Assembly (NCBI RefSeq): GCF_005938225.1
Contig: NZ_VCPC01000004.1
Coordinates: forward strand, 372,001 to 436,000
From: Arenibacterium halophilum
GTDB lineage: Bacteria; Pseudomonadota; Alphaproteobacteria; Rhodobacterales; Rhodobacteraceae
Length of the DNA stretch: 64,000 bases
Direction of reading: 5' to 3'
The translations under genes were made by a program, and so were the position numbers. The notes beneath the pieces were generated by a model. It was not told the DNA's origin, made no database searches, and saw nothing but the letters and a program-made list of their open reading frames with translations. The stretch's first letter is position 1, and each line of letters begins with the position of its first letter. Below are positions 55,186 through 64,000 of the stretch, piece by piece.

Positions 55186-55637
55186 CGCCGCGCCTCGTCG
55201 AGGAGCTGGGCAAGCTGGCGTTCGATCACCAACAGGCGGCGCGCGACGGTCAGGCTGTCGAGGTCGGTGCGACCAACCAGCATTGCGCGGTTCAGCCAGC
55301 GCGCGATCTGGTTGAGGTTGCCGCCGATGCGCCCGACGGCCAGCACCAGCGCCGGATCGACGCGCGGCACGGGCTTGCGACGGCGCGCCTCGGTCAGGCC
55401 GAGCGCCTCCCGCAGGAGCGTTGCGGCGGGCAGGCCAGCGGCCTCGGCCTTGGCGCGCAGCTCGGCCTTCTCGGCCGCTGTGCAACGAAAGACGAAGGTC
55501 TCCCTCAGCGGCTCCTTTGCGCGGGTCTTGCCCGCGCCGGTGGGGTTCGAAGGGGAGGCTTGCCACCCCCCGCAAGGTCCCGTGTCAGAAGCGCCAGCGT
55601 ATGACATGGGTCGCCTTGCTGTTTCCTCAGACCGCAT
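55179..55637 (-). CDS. mobC: MobC-type mobilisation protein
   Basis: A 152-residue DNA-binding relaxosome accessory. The C-terminal motif VLAVGRIGGNLNQIARWLNRAM is the MobC signature, preceded by a ribbon-helix-helix-like region (RETFVFRCTAAEKAELRAKAEAAGLP). The ATG at 55637 has GGGGAG eight bases upstream and overlaps the end of the replication-like gene by 11 bases; an ATG at 55607 is the alternative. It overlaps mobA. Confidence 0.8.
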   Translation of the reverse strand: MRSEETARRPMSYAGASDTGPCGGWQASPSNPTGAGKTRAKEPLRETFVFRCTAAEKAELRAKAEAAGLPAATLLREALGLTEARRRKPVPRVDPALVLAVGRIGGNLNQIARWLNRAMLVGRTDLDSLTVARRLLVIERQLAQLLDEARRC

Positions 55638-56478
55638 GGCGGTTCTCCCCCACGGTCAGGGCAACATCCTGCGGAAGACGCGATGCGCGCTGCATCTGAC
55701 GCTGTGCAAAGGGCGCGATGCGGGGTGCGGAAGACGCGGCGCATGCGCCATACTGCGCCTGACGGATGACTTCCCGCAGAAGACGCAACTGCTCCTGCCA
55801 TTCCGCGCTATCCGCCGGGGCTGGTGTCCGGGCCGGAAGCCAGAAGCCCAGGTGATGCTCGTGTGGTGACAGGGGCAGGCTGCGTTCCAGCGTGGTCATG
55901 CCTTCCCGGGCCAGCCGTGCATCCCAGTCCCGGACAAAGCAGATGCCCCTTGGAACGAAGACCAGGTCCGTGCGCGTTCCGCCGGATTGCCCTTCATCAG
56001 GCAAATCCGGCGCGGACGCGCGCCACTGTTCTTTTCTAAGTTCTTGTTCTCTGTTCGGGGGGCGATCTTGTCCCCCTTTGCCGGACGGGAATGTCCCGCT
56101 TTGTGGACAGGATTGTCCCCCTTTGGCGCGGCTAAGCGGGACAACCTTGTCCCCCTCCCGGCGGCGCTCGGTGGCCCGTTTCATGGCTGCTTGGGTCGGG
56201 CGGTAGCGCGAGGATTTCCCCTTGTTGGTCCCGCGCTCCACGGTCATGTATCCCGCCGCCTCGACCTTGTTCAGCGCCCGTTTCACCGATTTGGCGTGCT
56301 TGCCGATGGCCGCACCTATGGTCTCGAAAGACGGGCGGCTCTCGCCGGTCTCGTGGTCTGCATGCGCCAGTGCCAGGTAGAGGGCCACGCGCAAGGCGTT
56401 GTCGTCCAGCTCGTGGTCCGTGACCATCTCCAGCAGGAATTGCAGCTTGATCTTGCAGAAGGGCAGAAGCTCAGACAT
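55627..56478 (-). CDS. helix-turn-helix replication-initiator-like protein (RepO type)
   Basis: A 283-residue protein. The N-terminal domain LLPFCKIKLQFLLEMVTDHELDDNALRVALYLALAHADHETGESRPSFETIGAAIGKHAKSVKRALNKVEAAGYMTVERG is a winged helix of the kind found in plasmid and phage replication proteins and conjugation regulators. A basic linker follows, with short repeats around CPQSGTFPSGKGGQDRP. The C-terminus does not resemble a helicase loader I know. It is the first gene of the mobilisation operon, so it may start replication of the excised circle or regulate the operon. Confidence 0.6.
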   Translation of the reverse strand: MSELLPFCKIKLQFLLEMVTDHELDDNALRVALYLALAHADHETGESRPSFETIGAAIGKHAKSVKRALNKVEAAGYMTVERGTNKGKSSRYRPTQAAMKRATERRREGDKVVPLSRAKGGQSCPQSGTFPSGKGGQDRPPNREQELRKEQWRASAPDLPDEGQSGGTRTDLVFVPRGICFVRDWDARLAREGMTTLERSLPLSPHEHHLGFWLPARTPAPADSAEWQEQLRLLREVIRQAQYGACAASSAPRIAPFAQRQMQRASRLPQDVALTVGENRHAV

Positions 56479-56697
56479 CGACCCCTCCCGCGATTGCGGT
56501 CACGTGTGCGATCTGGTATCCAGTCTGAGCAAACTTTTCGATTTGGCCGTTGACGCGGGTGCCAGCCCGGTCAGCGGCCTTTCGGTTTCTGGGACTCCTG
56601 AAACGGTTCGCCAGAGGCCCGAAAAGCCCAATCAAATCAAGGGCTGGGGTTTTCCGGTTCGCCAGTGCAAGCCGTTGATTTCCCTCACCCCGCACAG
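56479..56697. other. right end of the element: non-coding, with repeats
   Basis: No convincing gene lies between the replication-like gene and attR. The stretch holds a direct repeat CGGTTCGCCAG (56604-56614 and 56655-56665) and an AGCCC/GGGCT inverted repeat between them. It is a candidate for the mobilisation promoter, integrase arm sites or oriT. Confidence 0.4.
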
Positions 56698-56716
56698 TCC
56701 TGCACGGCTCACCACT
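56698..56716 (+). repeat. attR: second copy of the 19-bp att repeat
   Basis: TCCTGCACGGCTCACCACT, identical to 48326-48344. Only the tRNA 3' end is duplicated; there is no second tRNA. It marks the right border of the element, 118 bases before the next backbone gene. Confidence 0.92.
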
Positions 56717-56833
56717 CCTTTCAGAGCACTGATTGATACTGCCCAGCGCAGGCTATCTATCTGTGGTGACTGAAAGATTTTGACCCTCCCGGTGGCTTGC
56801 GCCATGGTGCGCGCAAGGAATGGGAGGATACGC

Positions 56834-57745
56834 ATGAAACTGGTAACCTATCGCGCGTCGGTCGAGGATGCCGCCACACTGGGTGCGGTTGTCGATGGCT
56901 TTGTCGTCGATGTCGCGCGGCTGGGGCAGGCCGTGGGGGTGGATCTGCCGGGCACGATGCTGGGGTTCATCGACCGGGGGCTGATGACGCAGAAGGCGCT
57001 GCAACGGCTGCTGGATGCGGGGCTGGAGGCGCTGCCGCCGCAGGTGGTTCTGCCGCTGCCCAATGTCACCCTGCTGGCGCCGATCCCGCGCCCGCGCAAG
57101 AACATCTTTGGCATCGGGCTGAACTATGTCGAACACGTCGCCGAAAGCGCGCGCACGCTGGATACGGCGAAGGATCTGCCCTCCGAGCCGGTGATCTTCT
57201 CGAAACCCACCACAACGGTGATCGGGCCGGGCGAGCCGATCCGCCACAATGCCGAGGTGACGCAGCAGATGGATTGGGAGGTCGAGCTGGCCGCGATCAT
57301 CGGCACCACCGCGCGGCGCGTGTCGGAAGAGGCCGCGCTGAACCACGTCTTCGGCTATTCCGTGATGATCGACGTCAGCGCCCGCGATTGTCGCCGCGCC
57401 GGCCAGTGGATCGTGTCGAAAGGGCAGGATTCCTTTGCCCCCTTCGGCCCCTGCATCGTCACGGCGGACGAGGTCGGCGACCCGCACGATCTGACCCTGT
57501 GGCTGACGGTGAACGGAGTGGAAAAGCAACGCTCGAACACGCGGCACATGCTGTTCAAGATCCCCGAACTGATCGCCGATATTTCCAAAGGCATGACGCT
57601 GGAACCCGGCGACATCATCGCCACCGGCACGCCCGAAGGCGTTGGTGCCGGGCGCGACCCGCAGGAATGGCTCTGGCCGGGTGACGTGGTGGAATGCGGG
57701 GTCGATGGAATCGGCCAGCTGCGCCATTCGGTCATCGCCGTATGA
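56834..57745 (+). CDS. fumarylacetoacetate hydrolase family protein (probable fumarylpyruvate hydrolase)
   Basis: A 303-residue metal-dependent C-C hydrolase. The FAH domain has NIFGIGLNYVEHVAES (about residues 94-109), EPVIFSKPTTTVIGPGEPI, MDWEVELAAIIG (metal-ligand Glu residues) and the late GDIIATGTPEGVGAGRDP. GGGAGGA precedes the start at 56834. The family cleaves fumarylacetoacetate, fumarylpyruvate or similar; the gentisate dioxygenase two genes on makes fumaryl- or maleylpyruvate the likely substrate. First gene after attR, in an operon with flavin reductase (ATGA overlap). Confidence 0.88.
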   Translation: MKLVTYRASVEDAATLGAVVDGFVVDVARLGQAVGVDLPGTMLGFIDRGLMTQKALQRLLDAGLEALPPQVVLPLPNVTLLAPIPRPRKNIFGIGLNYVEHVAESARTLDTAKDLPSEPVIFSKPTTTVIGPGEPIRHNAEVTQQMDWEVELAAIIGTTARRVSEEAALNHVFGYSVMIDVSARDCRRAGQWIVSKGQDSFAPFGPCIVTADEVGDPHDLTLWLTVNGVEKQRSNTRHMLFKIPELIADISKGMTLEPGDIIATGTPEGVGAGRDPQEWLWPGDVVECGVDGIGQLRHSVIAV

Positions 57746-58359
57746 GCGGTGCGCGCTCTTTCGATTTCACCAAGATGGAGGGCGCCGACTGCTATCGGCT
57801 TATGGCGTCCTCGATCATGCCAAGGCCCATCGCTTGGGTCACCACGATCTCGCCCGAGGGGGTGCGCAATGCCGCGCCCTATTCGTTCTTCAACATGATG
57901 GGGTCCGAGCCGCCGGTGGTGGCGCTGGGGATCCTGCCGGGTGACGTGCACCAGAAAGACACAGCCCGCAATCTGCGCGATGGGGGCGAATTCGTCGTCA
58001 ACCTCGTCTCCGAGGCGATGGCCGCGCAAATGAACGAAACCTGCGCCGCCCTGCCGCCCGAGGTGGATGAGCTGACGCTGGCCGGGGTTGCGACCGCGCC
58101 CAGCACGCAGGTCGCGCCCCCGCGCATCACCGGCGCTCCGGTGGCTTATGAATGCCGTGTCGCAGAGGTGGTGAACACCGGGCCACATCAGTTGTTGATC
58201 GTGGGCCGGGTGCTGGCCGCGCATTTCCATGACACGGCTCTGACACCGGGCGACCGTCCGCGCGTGATCCCCGAAGCGCTCGATCTCATCGGGCGGATGT
58301 ATGGCGCCGATGCCTATGTGCGCACGCATGATGTGTTCCACATGCCCCGGCCGAAGTAA
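57742..58359 (+). CDS. flavin reductase family protein
   Basis: A 205-residue protein of the flavin-reductase-like, FMN-binding split-barrel family. It has MASSIMPRPIAWVTTISPEGVRNAAPYSFFNMMGSEPPVVALGI and the NLRDGGEFVVNLVSEAMA stretch typical of this group. Such proteins supply reduced flavin to a monooxygenase or act as flavoenzymes on their own; no monooxygenase is adjacent. It overlaps the FAH-family gene by four bases and lies 66 bases before the gentisate dioxygenase. Confidence 0.88.
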   Translation: MSGARSFDFTKMEGADCYRLMASSIMPRPIAWVTTISPEGVRNAAPYSFFNMMGSEPPVVALGILPGDVHQKDTARNLRDGGEFVVNLVSEAMAAQMNETCAALPPEVDELTLAGVATAPSTQVAPPRITGAPVAYECRVAEVVNTGPHQLLIVGRVLAAHFHDTALTPGDRPRVIPEALDLIGRMYGADAYVRTHDVFHMPRPK

Positions 58360-58425
58360 CACGCTTGTCCATTGCGGTTCGCGCCGCAACATGGTCCCCT
58401 TCGCCCAAGGGAGAAGGAGACCACC

Positions 58426-59547
58426 ATGGCCAGAGATCACGAAAACCACCGCGAGGATGTTGCCGGGCGCGCCAATGTCGAAGACACGCCCGAGCTGCTG
58501 GCCTATTACGACGATCTTGGCCGAAAGGGGGCCGCCGCGCTGTGGACCGTGGCGAACAAGATCGAACCCTGGGAGCCGGTGAGCCAGTCGGTTCCGATGA
58601 TCTGGCGCTATGCCGACCTGCGCGATGACGTGCTGCGCTCGGTCGATCTGGTAACGCCGGAAAAGGCCGGGCGGCGGGTGATCTACCTGGACAACCCGGG
58701 CCGCTCCGATGTGGCGGCCGCCGTGGGCTGGATTTACGCAGGGCTTCAGGTGATGCATCCCGGCGAACGCGCCAGCGCGCATCGCCATTCCGCCAGCGCG
58801 ATCCGTTTCATAATGGAGGGGCAGGGCGCCTATACCGTGGTGGACGGGCACAAGATGACACTGGGCGCGAACGATTTCGTGCTCACGCCGAACGGCACAT
58901 GGCACGAACACGCCGTTGCCAGCGAGGGCACACCCTGCATCTGGCAGGACGGGCTGGACATTCCGCTGGTCAACGCGCTCGAGGCGAATTTCTACGAGGT
59001 GCATCCCGATCTGGCGCAGGCGGTCACCTATCCGGTCGACGACATGACGCGCACATGGGGCAACCCGGGCCTGCGCCCCGGCGGCGGTGACTGGCAAAAA
59101 GGCTATAGCCCGATGTTCAAATACGAATGGGATCGCACCTACGAGGCGCTGTCGGGTCTGGCCGCGCACAGCGATGGCTCGCCCCATGACGGGGTGCTGA
59201 TGCACTACATGAACCCGGTGAATTCAGGGCATGTGATGGGCACGCTGGGGGCGTCGATGCAGATGCTGCGCCCCGGAGAGCGGACCAAGGCGCACCGGCA
59301 CACCGGCAGTTTCCTCTATCAGGTCTGCAAGGGATCGGGCCATTCCATCATCAATGGCAAGCGCTTCGACTGGACCGAGCGCGACATCTTCTGCGTGCCG
59401 GCATGGGCCTGGCACGAACACGCCAACGCCTCTGACACCGAGGACGCCTGCCTGTTCTGCCTGAACGACCTGCCGGTGATGGAAAAGCTGGGCCTGTATC
59501 GCGAAGAGGCGCTGGCCGAAAACGGTGGTCACCAGCCGGTCGGCTGA
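58426..59547 (+). CDS. gentisate 1,2-dioxygenase-type bicupin
   Basis: A 373-residue protein with two cupin domains. The N-terminal one has the iron-ligand motif PGERASAHRHSASAIRFIMEGQGAYTVVDG and then LTPNGTWHEHA; the C-terminal one has RPGERTKAHRHTGSFLYQVCKGSGHSIINGKRFDW and VPAWAWHEHANA. This matches gentisate dioxygenase, which opens the gentisate ring to maleylpyruvate. GGGAGAAGGAGA precedes the start. A maleylpyruvate isomerase gene is not in this operon, so either it lies elsewhere or the hydrolase acts directly on maleylpyruvate. Confidence 0.88.
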   Translation: MARDHENHREDVAGRANVEDTPELLAYYDDLGRKGAAALWTVANKIEPWEPVSQSVPMIWRYADLRDDVLRSVDLVTPEKAGRRVIYLDNPGRSDVAAAVGWIYAGLQVMHPGERASAHRHSASAIRFIMEGQGAYTVVDGHKMTLGANDFVLTPNGTWHEHAVASEGTPCIWQDGLDIPLVNALEANFYEVHPDLAQAVTYPVDDMTRTWGNPGLRPGGGDWQKGYSPMFKYEWDRTYEALSGLAAHSDGSPHDGVLMHYMNPVNSGHVMGTLGASMQMLRPGERTKAHRHTGSFLYQVCKGSGHSIINGKRFDWTERDIFCVPAWAWHEHANASDTEDACLFCLNDLPVMEKLGLYREEALAENGGHQPVG

Positions 59548-59554
59548 GGCCCGT

Positions 59555-60475
59555 TTACGACCACGGCCCCGGCGTGCCGCGCCGCCGCACCTTGGGCATC
59601 CCGCTGGGCTGAACGCGCGGATCCTCGCGCCGCTGGGGCGTGGCTTGCCCGGCCATCTCGCGCAGCGCGGCGATGCGGTTTTCCGTGGCCGGGTGTGTCG
59701 CGAACAGGCTGTCGTGCTTGTGCGCGTGCAGCGGGTTGATGATGAACATATGCGCCGTGGCCGGGTTCCGCTCGGCGGCGTGGTTATCGATCCGCGCCGC
59801 GCCCATCGCGATTTTCTGCAGGGCCGAAGCCAGCCACATCGGATGCCCGCAAATCTCGGCACCGGCCTTGTCGGCGGCATATTCGCGGGTCCGGCTGATC
59901 GCCATCTGCACCAGCGCCGCCGCCATCGGGGCCAGAAACATCATCATCAGCGTGCCAATCAGCCCCAGCCGCTCGCGCGAGCCGCCAAAGAACAGCGCAA
60001 AATTCGCCAGCATCGAAATCGCGCCCGCAAAAGTCGCCGTAACCGTCATGATCGCCGTGTCATGGTTGCGGATATGCGCCAACTCGTGCGCGACAACCCC
60101 GGCCAGTTCCTCGCGCGACAGGCTGCGCATCAGCCCCGTCGTCACCGCGACGGCGGCATTCTCGGGGTTGCGCCCAGTGGCAAAGGCATTCGGCTGCTCG
60201 GTGTTCATGATGTAGACCTTGGGCTGCGGCAACCCGGCATTGCGCGCAAGCTCTGCCACCAGATCATGCAGGCCGAACCGGTCGCCCGCGGCAACCTCTT
60301 GCGCATTGTGCATCCGCAGCACCATGCGGTCGGAATTCCACCAGGTGAACCCATTCATCACCGCCGCGACAACAAGGGCAATCACCGCGCCGCCGGAACC
60401 TCCGATCAGATAACCGACCCCCATAAACAGCGCCGTCATCGCTGCCATCAACATCGCCGTCTTCACGTAACCCAT
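59555..60475 (-). CDS. htpX: membrane zinc metalloprotease HtpX
   Basis: A 306-residue M48 peptidase of the inner membrane that degrades damaged membrane proteins. Two N-terminal hydrophobic segments ([37 protein letters not shown]) are followed by the zinc motif [13 protein letters not shown] (His-Glu-x-x-His) and a third ligand in [17 protein letters not shown]. The start at 60475 (MGYVKTAM) gives the family length. It converges with the gentisate dioxygenase gene at a seven-base gap. Confidence 0.95.
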   Translation of the reverse strand: MGYVKTAMLMAAMTALFMGVGYLIGGSGGAVIALVVAAVMNGFTWWNSDRMVLRMHNAQEVAAGDRFGLHDLVAELARNAGLPQPKVYIMNTEQPNAFATGRNPENAAVAVTTGLMRSLSREELAGVVAHELAHIRNHDTAIMTVTATFAGAISMLANFALFFGGSRERLGLIGTLMMMFLAPMAAALVQMAISRTREYAADKAGAEICGHPMWLASALQKIAMGAARIDNHAAERNPATAHMFIINPLHAHKHDSLFATHPATENRIAALREMAGQATPQRREDPRVQPSGMPKVRRRGTPGPWS

Positions 60476-60571
60476 CGGACACTCCGCGCCTGCCTGCCGC
60501 TTTAACCTGTCAGATATGGCGATGGTTCCGGGCGGGGCAAGGGGACGGCCGCGCGCCGCCCCGAAAACGAC

Positions 60572-60597
60572 AAAGCCCCCGCAGATGCGAGGGCGTT
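60572..60597 (-). terminator. hairpin terminator after tRNA-fMet
   Basis: On the minus strand, AACGCCCTCGCA and TGCGGGGGCTTT (60586-60597 and 60572-60583) form a tight stem with a two-base loop 13 bases after the tRNA. The 5' arm is identical to that of the petC terminator. Confidence 0.7.
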
Positions 60598-60609
60598 GGC
60601 CGATCAATT

Positions 60610-60686
<77 letters not shown>

Positions 60687-60860
60687 CCAATTGACGTGCC
60701 CGCTATCTAGTGGGCTTCGTCGGGAGGTGCAATGCGGATTGGCGGTTTTTTTGACAAAAATTTTTTACAATTATGTGCTGCGGATTTCCGCCCTAAGCAG
60801 CCCGCCAAATCGCAGCGAGTGGGTGGCAGAATCAAACTGCGCCATGCTAGGTTTTGCGGT

Positions 60861-62717
60861 ATGGCACATGCGAACCCCAATATCGGCGAGTCTCGGCCCG
60901 TCATCCGGCAGCTGGACGATGCCGCGATCAACCGTATCGCGGCGGGCGAGGTGGTTGAACGCCCGGCTTCTGCGGTCAAGGAACTGGTGGAAAACGCGAT
61001 TGACGCAGGGGCAACGCGCATCCGCATCGACATCGCCGATGGCGGCAAAACGCTGATCCGCGTAACGGACGATGGCTGTGGAATCGCGCCCGACGATCTG
61101 CCGCTGGCCTTGGCTCGCCATGCCACGTCGAAAATCGACGGGACCGACCTGTTGAACATCCACACCTTCGGCTTCCGGGGCGAGGCGCTGCCTTCGCTCG
61201 GCGCGGTCGGGCGGCTCTCGGTCACCAGTCGCGCGCCGGGCCATGACGCGGCGGTGATCCGCGTTTCGGGCGGGCGGATGGAGCCGGTGCGCCCGGCGGC
61301 GCTGAGCGCGGGCACGGTCGTCGAATTGGCCGATCTGTTCCACGCCACCCCCGCGCGGCTGAAATTCATGCGCAGCGACCGGGCAGAAACCCAGGCCATC
61401 GCCGACACTGTGCGCCGCCTTGCCATGGCCGAACCCGCCATCGGGTTTACCCTGCGCGATGTCAGCGGCGGCGGCGAAGGCCGGTCGCTGTTTCGCGCTG
61501 ATGCCGAATCGGGCGATCTGTTCGATGCGCTGCACGGGCGGCTGTCGGGCGTGATCGGGCGCGATTTTGCCGACAATGCCTTGCGAATCGATGCCACGCG
61601 CGACGGGCTGCGCCTGTTCGGCTATGCCGCGCTGCCCACCTATTCGCGGGGCGCGGCGGTGACGCAATTCCTGTTCGTGAACGGCCGCCCGGTGCGCGAC
61701 AAGATGCTGTATGGCGCCCTGCGCGCCGCCTATTTCGATTTCCTCAGCCGCGACAGGCACCCCGCCGCCGCGCTGTTCATCGATTGCGATCCGACGTTGG
61801 TTGACGTCAACGTGCACCCCGCAAAATCCGAGGTCCGGTTTCGCGACCCCGGCACCGCGCGCGGGCTGATCGTGTCGGGCCTGCGCCACGCGCTGGCCGA
61901 AGCCGGGCACCGCGCCTCGACCACTGTTGCCGGGGCCACGCTGGGCGCGATGCGCCCCGAACCCACCGGCGCGCGCGTCTACCAGATGGATCGCCCCTCG
62001 CCCGCCGCACGGGGCCTGGGCTATGCCGCACAACGCCCGGCCGAACCCGCGCCCCAAGGGTTCGACGAGCTGAACGCCGGATTCTCGGCCCGCGTGGTCG
62101 AACCCGAACCCATGCCCGAGGTGACGCCCGCCGAGCACCTGCCTCTTGGAGCCGCGCGCGGGCAGGTGCACGAAAACTACATCATCGCCCAGACCGAAAC
62201 CGGCATGGTCATCGTCGACCAGCACGCCGCCCACGAACGGCTGGTCTATGAGAAACTCAAACGCCAGATGGCCGAAAACGGGGTTGCGGCGCAGGCGTTA
62301 TTGATCCCCGAGATTGTCGAGCTGTCGGCGTCTGATCGCGACAGCCTGCTCGACATTGCGCCCGACCTGGTGGCGCTGGGGCTGACCATCGAAGCCTTCG
62401 GCGGCACGGCGGTTGCGGTGCGCGAAACGCCCGCCATCCTGGGCGAGGTCAACGCCGCCGCGCTGGTCGCCGACATCCTCGACGAACTCGCCGACGCGGG
62501 CAGCGCCACAACGCTGCAAGCCCGAATCGAGGCGATCCTGTCGCGCGTCGCCTGCCATGGTTCGATCCGCTCGGGCCGCCGGATGCGCGCCGAAGAAATG
62601 AACGCCCTGCTGCGCGAGATGGAGGCGACGCCGCATTCCGGCCAGTGCAACCACGGCCGCCCCACCTATGTCGAATTGCGCCTGTCGGACATCGAACGCC
62701 TGTTCGGGCGCACATGA
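60861..62717 (+). CDS. mutL: DNA mismatch repair protein MutL
   Basis: A 618-residue GHKL-ATPase that links MutS to downstream repair steps. The N-terminal domain has [50 protein letters not shown] and [16 protein letters not shown]. The C-terminal dimerisation domain shows [33 protein letters not shown] and the late [24 protein letters not shown]. The DQHAxHER motif points to the MutL form with endonuclease-type C-terminus, as in most bacteria without MutH. The start at 60861 is the first with the family's short N-terminus; it lacks a strong ribosome site. Confidence 0.95.
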   Translation: MAHANPNIGESRPVIRQLDDAAINRIAAGEVVERPASAVKELVENAIDAGATRIRIDIADGGKTLIRVTDDGCGIAPDDLPLALARHATSKIDGTDLLNIHTFGFRGEALPSLGAVGRLSVTSRAPGHDAAVIRVSGGRMEPVRPAALSAGTVVELADLFHATPARLKFMRSDRAETQAIADTVRRLAMAEPAIGFTLRDVSGGGEGRSLFRADAESGDLFDALHGRLSGVIGRDFADNALRIDATRDGLRLFGYAALPTYSRGAAVTQFLFVNGRPVRDKMLYGALRAAYFDFLSRDRHPAAALFIDCDPTLVDVNVHPAKSEVRFRDPGTARGLIVSGLRHALAEAGHRASTTVAGATLGAMRPEPTGARVYQMDRPSPAARGLGYAAQRPAEPAPQGFDELNAGFSARVVEPEPMPEVTPAEHLPLGAARGQVHENYIIAQTETGMVIVDQHAAHERLVYEKLKRQMAENGVAAQALLIPEIVELSASDRDSLLDIAPDLVALGLTIEAFGGTAVAVRETPAILGEVNAAALVADILDELADAGSATTLQARIEAILSRVACHGSIRSGRRMRAEEMNALLREMEATPHSGQCNHGRPTYVELRLSDIERLFGRT

Positions 62718-63937
62718 ACCAGCTGGGCGACGTCACGCTGTCCGACCCGCTCGTGCTACTGGCCTCGGGCGGTGTCGGTCTGGCACTGTTGATGCTGTTT
62801 CTGCTGGTTCTGTCGATCCGCGCCTCTGCCCGGGCGGCGCGGATGGCCGAGCCGCTGGCCCGCCATATGCAGGTGCTGGGCGGCCATGTACAGCAGCTGG
62901 GCTATGGGCAGGAACAGCTGCGCGGCGGGCTGCAAACCGTCTCCGACACGCAGGCCAATGCGCAAGCGCAGGTGATCCAGACCGTCGAATCGCGGCTCGC
63001 CTCCGTCCAGCAGCAGATGAACGACCGGCTCGCCGACAACGCCATGCGCTCGGCCCGTGCGCTCGCCGAGATGCAGGAGCGGATGAAGGAAACGCTGCAT
63101 GGCACCTCGAAACAAACGGTGACCTCGCTGACGCAACTGCAAGAGCGGCTGGCCACGATCGACCGCGCGCAGGATAATATCGCCAAGCTGTCCGGCGACG
63201 TGCTTGGGCTTCAGGACATCCTCAGCAACAAGCAGACACGCGGCGCCTTTGGCGAAATCCAGCTGAATGACATCGTGTCCAAGGCTTTGCCGCCCGACAG
63301 CTACGCGCTTCAGGCCACGCTCGGCAATGGCCGCCGCGCCGATTGCCTGATCCACCTGCCAAACCCGCCGGGCCCCATCGCCATCGACAGCAAGTTCCCG
63401 CTCGAGGCGTATGAATCCCTGCGCGCCGCCGACACCCCGCAACAGGTGAAAGAGGCCCGCCAAGCGCTGCGCACCGCCGTACGGACCCATATCAAGGCCA
63501 TCTCCGAGCGCTATATCATCGAAGGCGAAACCGCCGACGGGGCGCTGATGTTCCTGCCCTCCGAAGCGGTCTATGCCGAGTTGCACGCCAATTTCGCCGA
63601 CCTGGTGCGCGAAGGCTTTGCCGCGAGAGTGTGGATCGTGTCTCCGACCACCTGCATGGCGACGCTCAACACCATGCGCGCGATCCTGAAAGACGCAAGA
63701 ATGCGCGAACAGGCCGGCGCAATCCGCGCGACATTGAAGCTTTTGCATCGCGACATGGAACTGGTGGTCGAACGGGTGGGCAAGCTCAACACCCACTTCG
63801 CACAGGCCCGCACCGACCTCGACCAGATCAGCACTGCTGCCGAACGGGCCGGCAAACGCGCCGCCCGGCTGGACAATTTCGATTTCGAAGAGCTGGCGCC
63901 AGAGGTGGATTCCACGTCCCTGCCGCTTGAGCGATAG
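62714..63937 (+). CDS. rmuC: DNA recombination protein RmuC
   Basis: A 407-residue protein with one N-terminal membrane segment ([22 protein letters not shown], about residues 14-35), a long coiled coil (about 45-165) and the RmuC nuclease-like domain with [35 protein letters not shown] and [12 protein letters not shown]. RmuC limits inversions at short repeats in E. coli; the mechanism is unclear. It overlaps the mutL stop by four bases, so two DNA-repair proteins are co-translated. Confidence 0.92.
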   Translation: MNQLGDVTLSDPLVLLASGGVGLALLMLFLLVLSIRASARAARMAEPLARHMQVLGGHVQQLGYGQEQLRGGLQTVSDTQANAQAQVIQTVESRLASVQQQMNDRLADNAMRSARALAEMQERMKETLHGTSKQTVTSLTQLQERLATIDRAQDNIAKLSGDVLGLQDILSNKQTRGAFGEIQLNDIVSKALPPDSYALQATLGNGRRADCLIHLPNPPGPIAIDSKFPLEAYESLRAADTPQQVKEARQALRTAVRTHIKAISERYIIEGETADGALMFLPSEAVYAELHANFADLVREGFAARVWIVSPTTCMATLNTMRAILKDARMREQAGAIRATLKLLHRDMELVVERVGKLNTHFAQARTDLDQISTAAERAGKRAARLDNFDFEELAPEVDSTSLPLER

Positions 63938-63969
63938 GTGTCGCGCTCATATCGCGCGTGCCGCGCGAT

Positions 63970-64000
63970 GCCTTCGGCGAGGATATTTTCGGCCCAAAGA
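63970..64000 (+). repeat. dispersed intergenic element, copy D (cut by window end)
   Basis: GCCTTCGGCGAGGATATTTT followed by CGGCCCAAAGA matches the lead, core and start of the purine tail of the other copies. It starts 33 bases after the rmuC stop and is truncated by the window edge. Confidence 0.5.

Larger units (their letters stand above)
48326..56716. mobile_element. integrative mobilisable element inserted in tRNA-Lys
   Basis: A segment of about 8.4 kb is bounded by a perfect 19-bp direct repeat that includes the tRNA-Lys 3' end. It holds, in order: tyrosine integrase, small ORF, excisionase-like protein, divergent XRE repressor with a small membrane protein, a restriction-modification pair, MbeD-like and MbeB-like proteins, relaxase, MobC and a RepO-like HTH protein. 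There are mobilisation genes but no type IV secretion or coupling protein genes, so it would depend on a helper. GC is visibly lower in the restriction-modification part than in the mobilisation part, suggesting a mosaic. Confidence 0.88.

Noticed and set aside
48345..56697. Element considered as a prophage or a self-transmissible ICE
   Set aside because: There are no capsid, terminase or lysis genes and no type IV secretion or coupling protein genes; the mobilisation genes point to an IME.
56698..56716. Possible second tRNA at the right end of the element
   Set aside because: Only the 3' 17 bases of a tRNA plus two are present; no cloverleaf can be formed upstream, so it is an att duplicate.

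Overview
The window is GC-rich alphaproteobacterial chromosome, most likely from the Rhodobacteraceae (Roseobacter/Rhodobacter group). The case rests on the gene content and its arrangement: a PetP/PetR-type regulator pair, a petABC cytochrome bc1 operon, an xseB-ispA-dxs isoprenoid operon, a paaABCDE ring-epoxidase operon, an aerobic-type cobO, and dense gene packing with many ATGA and TGATG stop/start overlaps. No species call is possible from the sequence alone.

Layout. 1-8.9 kb: the 3' part of gltB, then mtgA, a glutathione S-transferase, queG, a hydantoinase/oxoprolinase-type gene, a coupled msrB-msrA pair, an EamA exporter and an HU gene. 9-17.7 kb: AMP nucleosidase and adenine deaminase (purine salvage), then a five-gene acyl-CoA cluster (VOC protein, class II aldolase, acyl-CoA dehydrogenase, ADP-forming acyl-CoA ligase, CaiD-type hydratase) that looks like one catabolic route. 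17.7-28.8 kb: a methyltransferase, paaABCDE, an SDR and an ExoD protein, the HDAC-xseB-ispA-dxs operon, and petPR. 28.9-41.8 kb: ilvE, rlmJ, ohr/ohrR with three repeated operator-like boxes, a Tat-exported PhoD phosphatase, cobO, two transporters, aroC, a TPP riboswitch with thiBPQ, a PaiB-like flavoprotein and a second GST. 42.0-48.1 kb: petABC with a strong terminator, a low-GC HEPN-domain gene, mtaB and dapF.

48.3-56.7 kb is an integrated mobile element of about 8.4 kb. It sits in the 3' end of tRNA-Lys(TTT) and is bounded by a perfect 19-bp direct repeat (48326-48344 and 56698-56716). Its genes are, in order: tyrosine integrase, a small ORF, an excisionase-like protein, a divergent XRE repressor with a small membrane protein, a candidate restriction endonuclease with a C5-cytosine methyltransferase (both of low GC), a ColE1-like mobilisation module (MbeD-like, MbeB-like, relaxase, MobC) and a replication-initiator-like HTH protein. 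It carries mobilisation genes but no conjugation machinery, so it reads as an integrative mobilisable element with a restriction-modification cargo.

56.8-64 kb: backbone again, with a gentisate-pathway operon (FAH-family hydrolase, flavin reductase, gentisate 1,2-dioxygenase), htpX, tRNA-fMet, mutL and rmuC. Copies of a short intergenic element (core GAGTATTT-nn-GCAAAGAAG) occur at several gene borders. All functional calls were made by reading translations and motifs; no database search was run.
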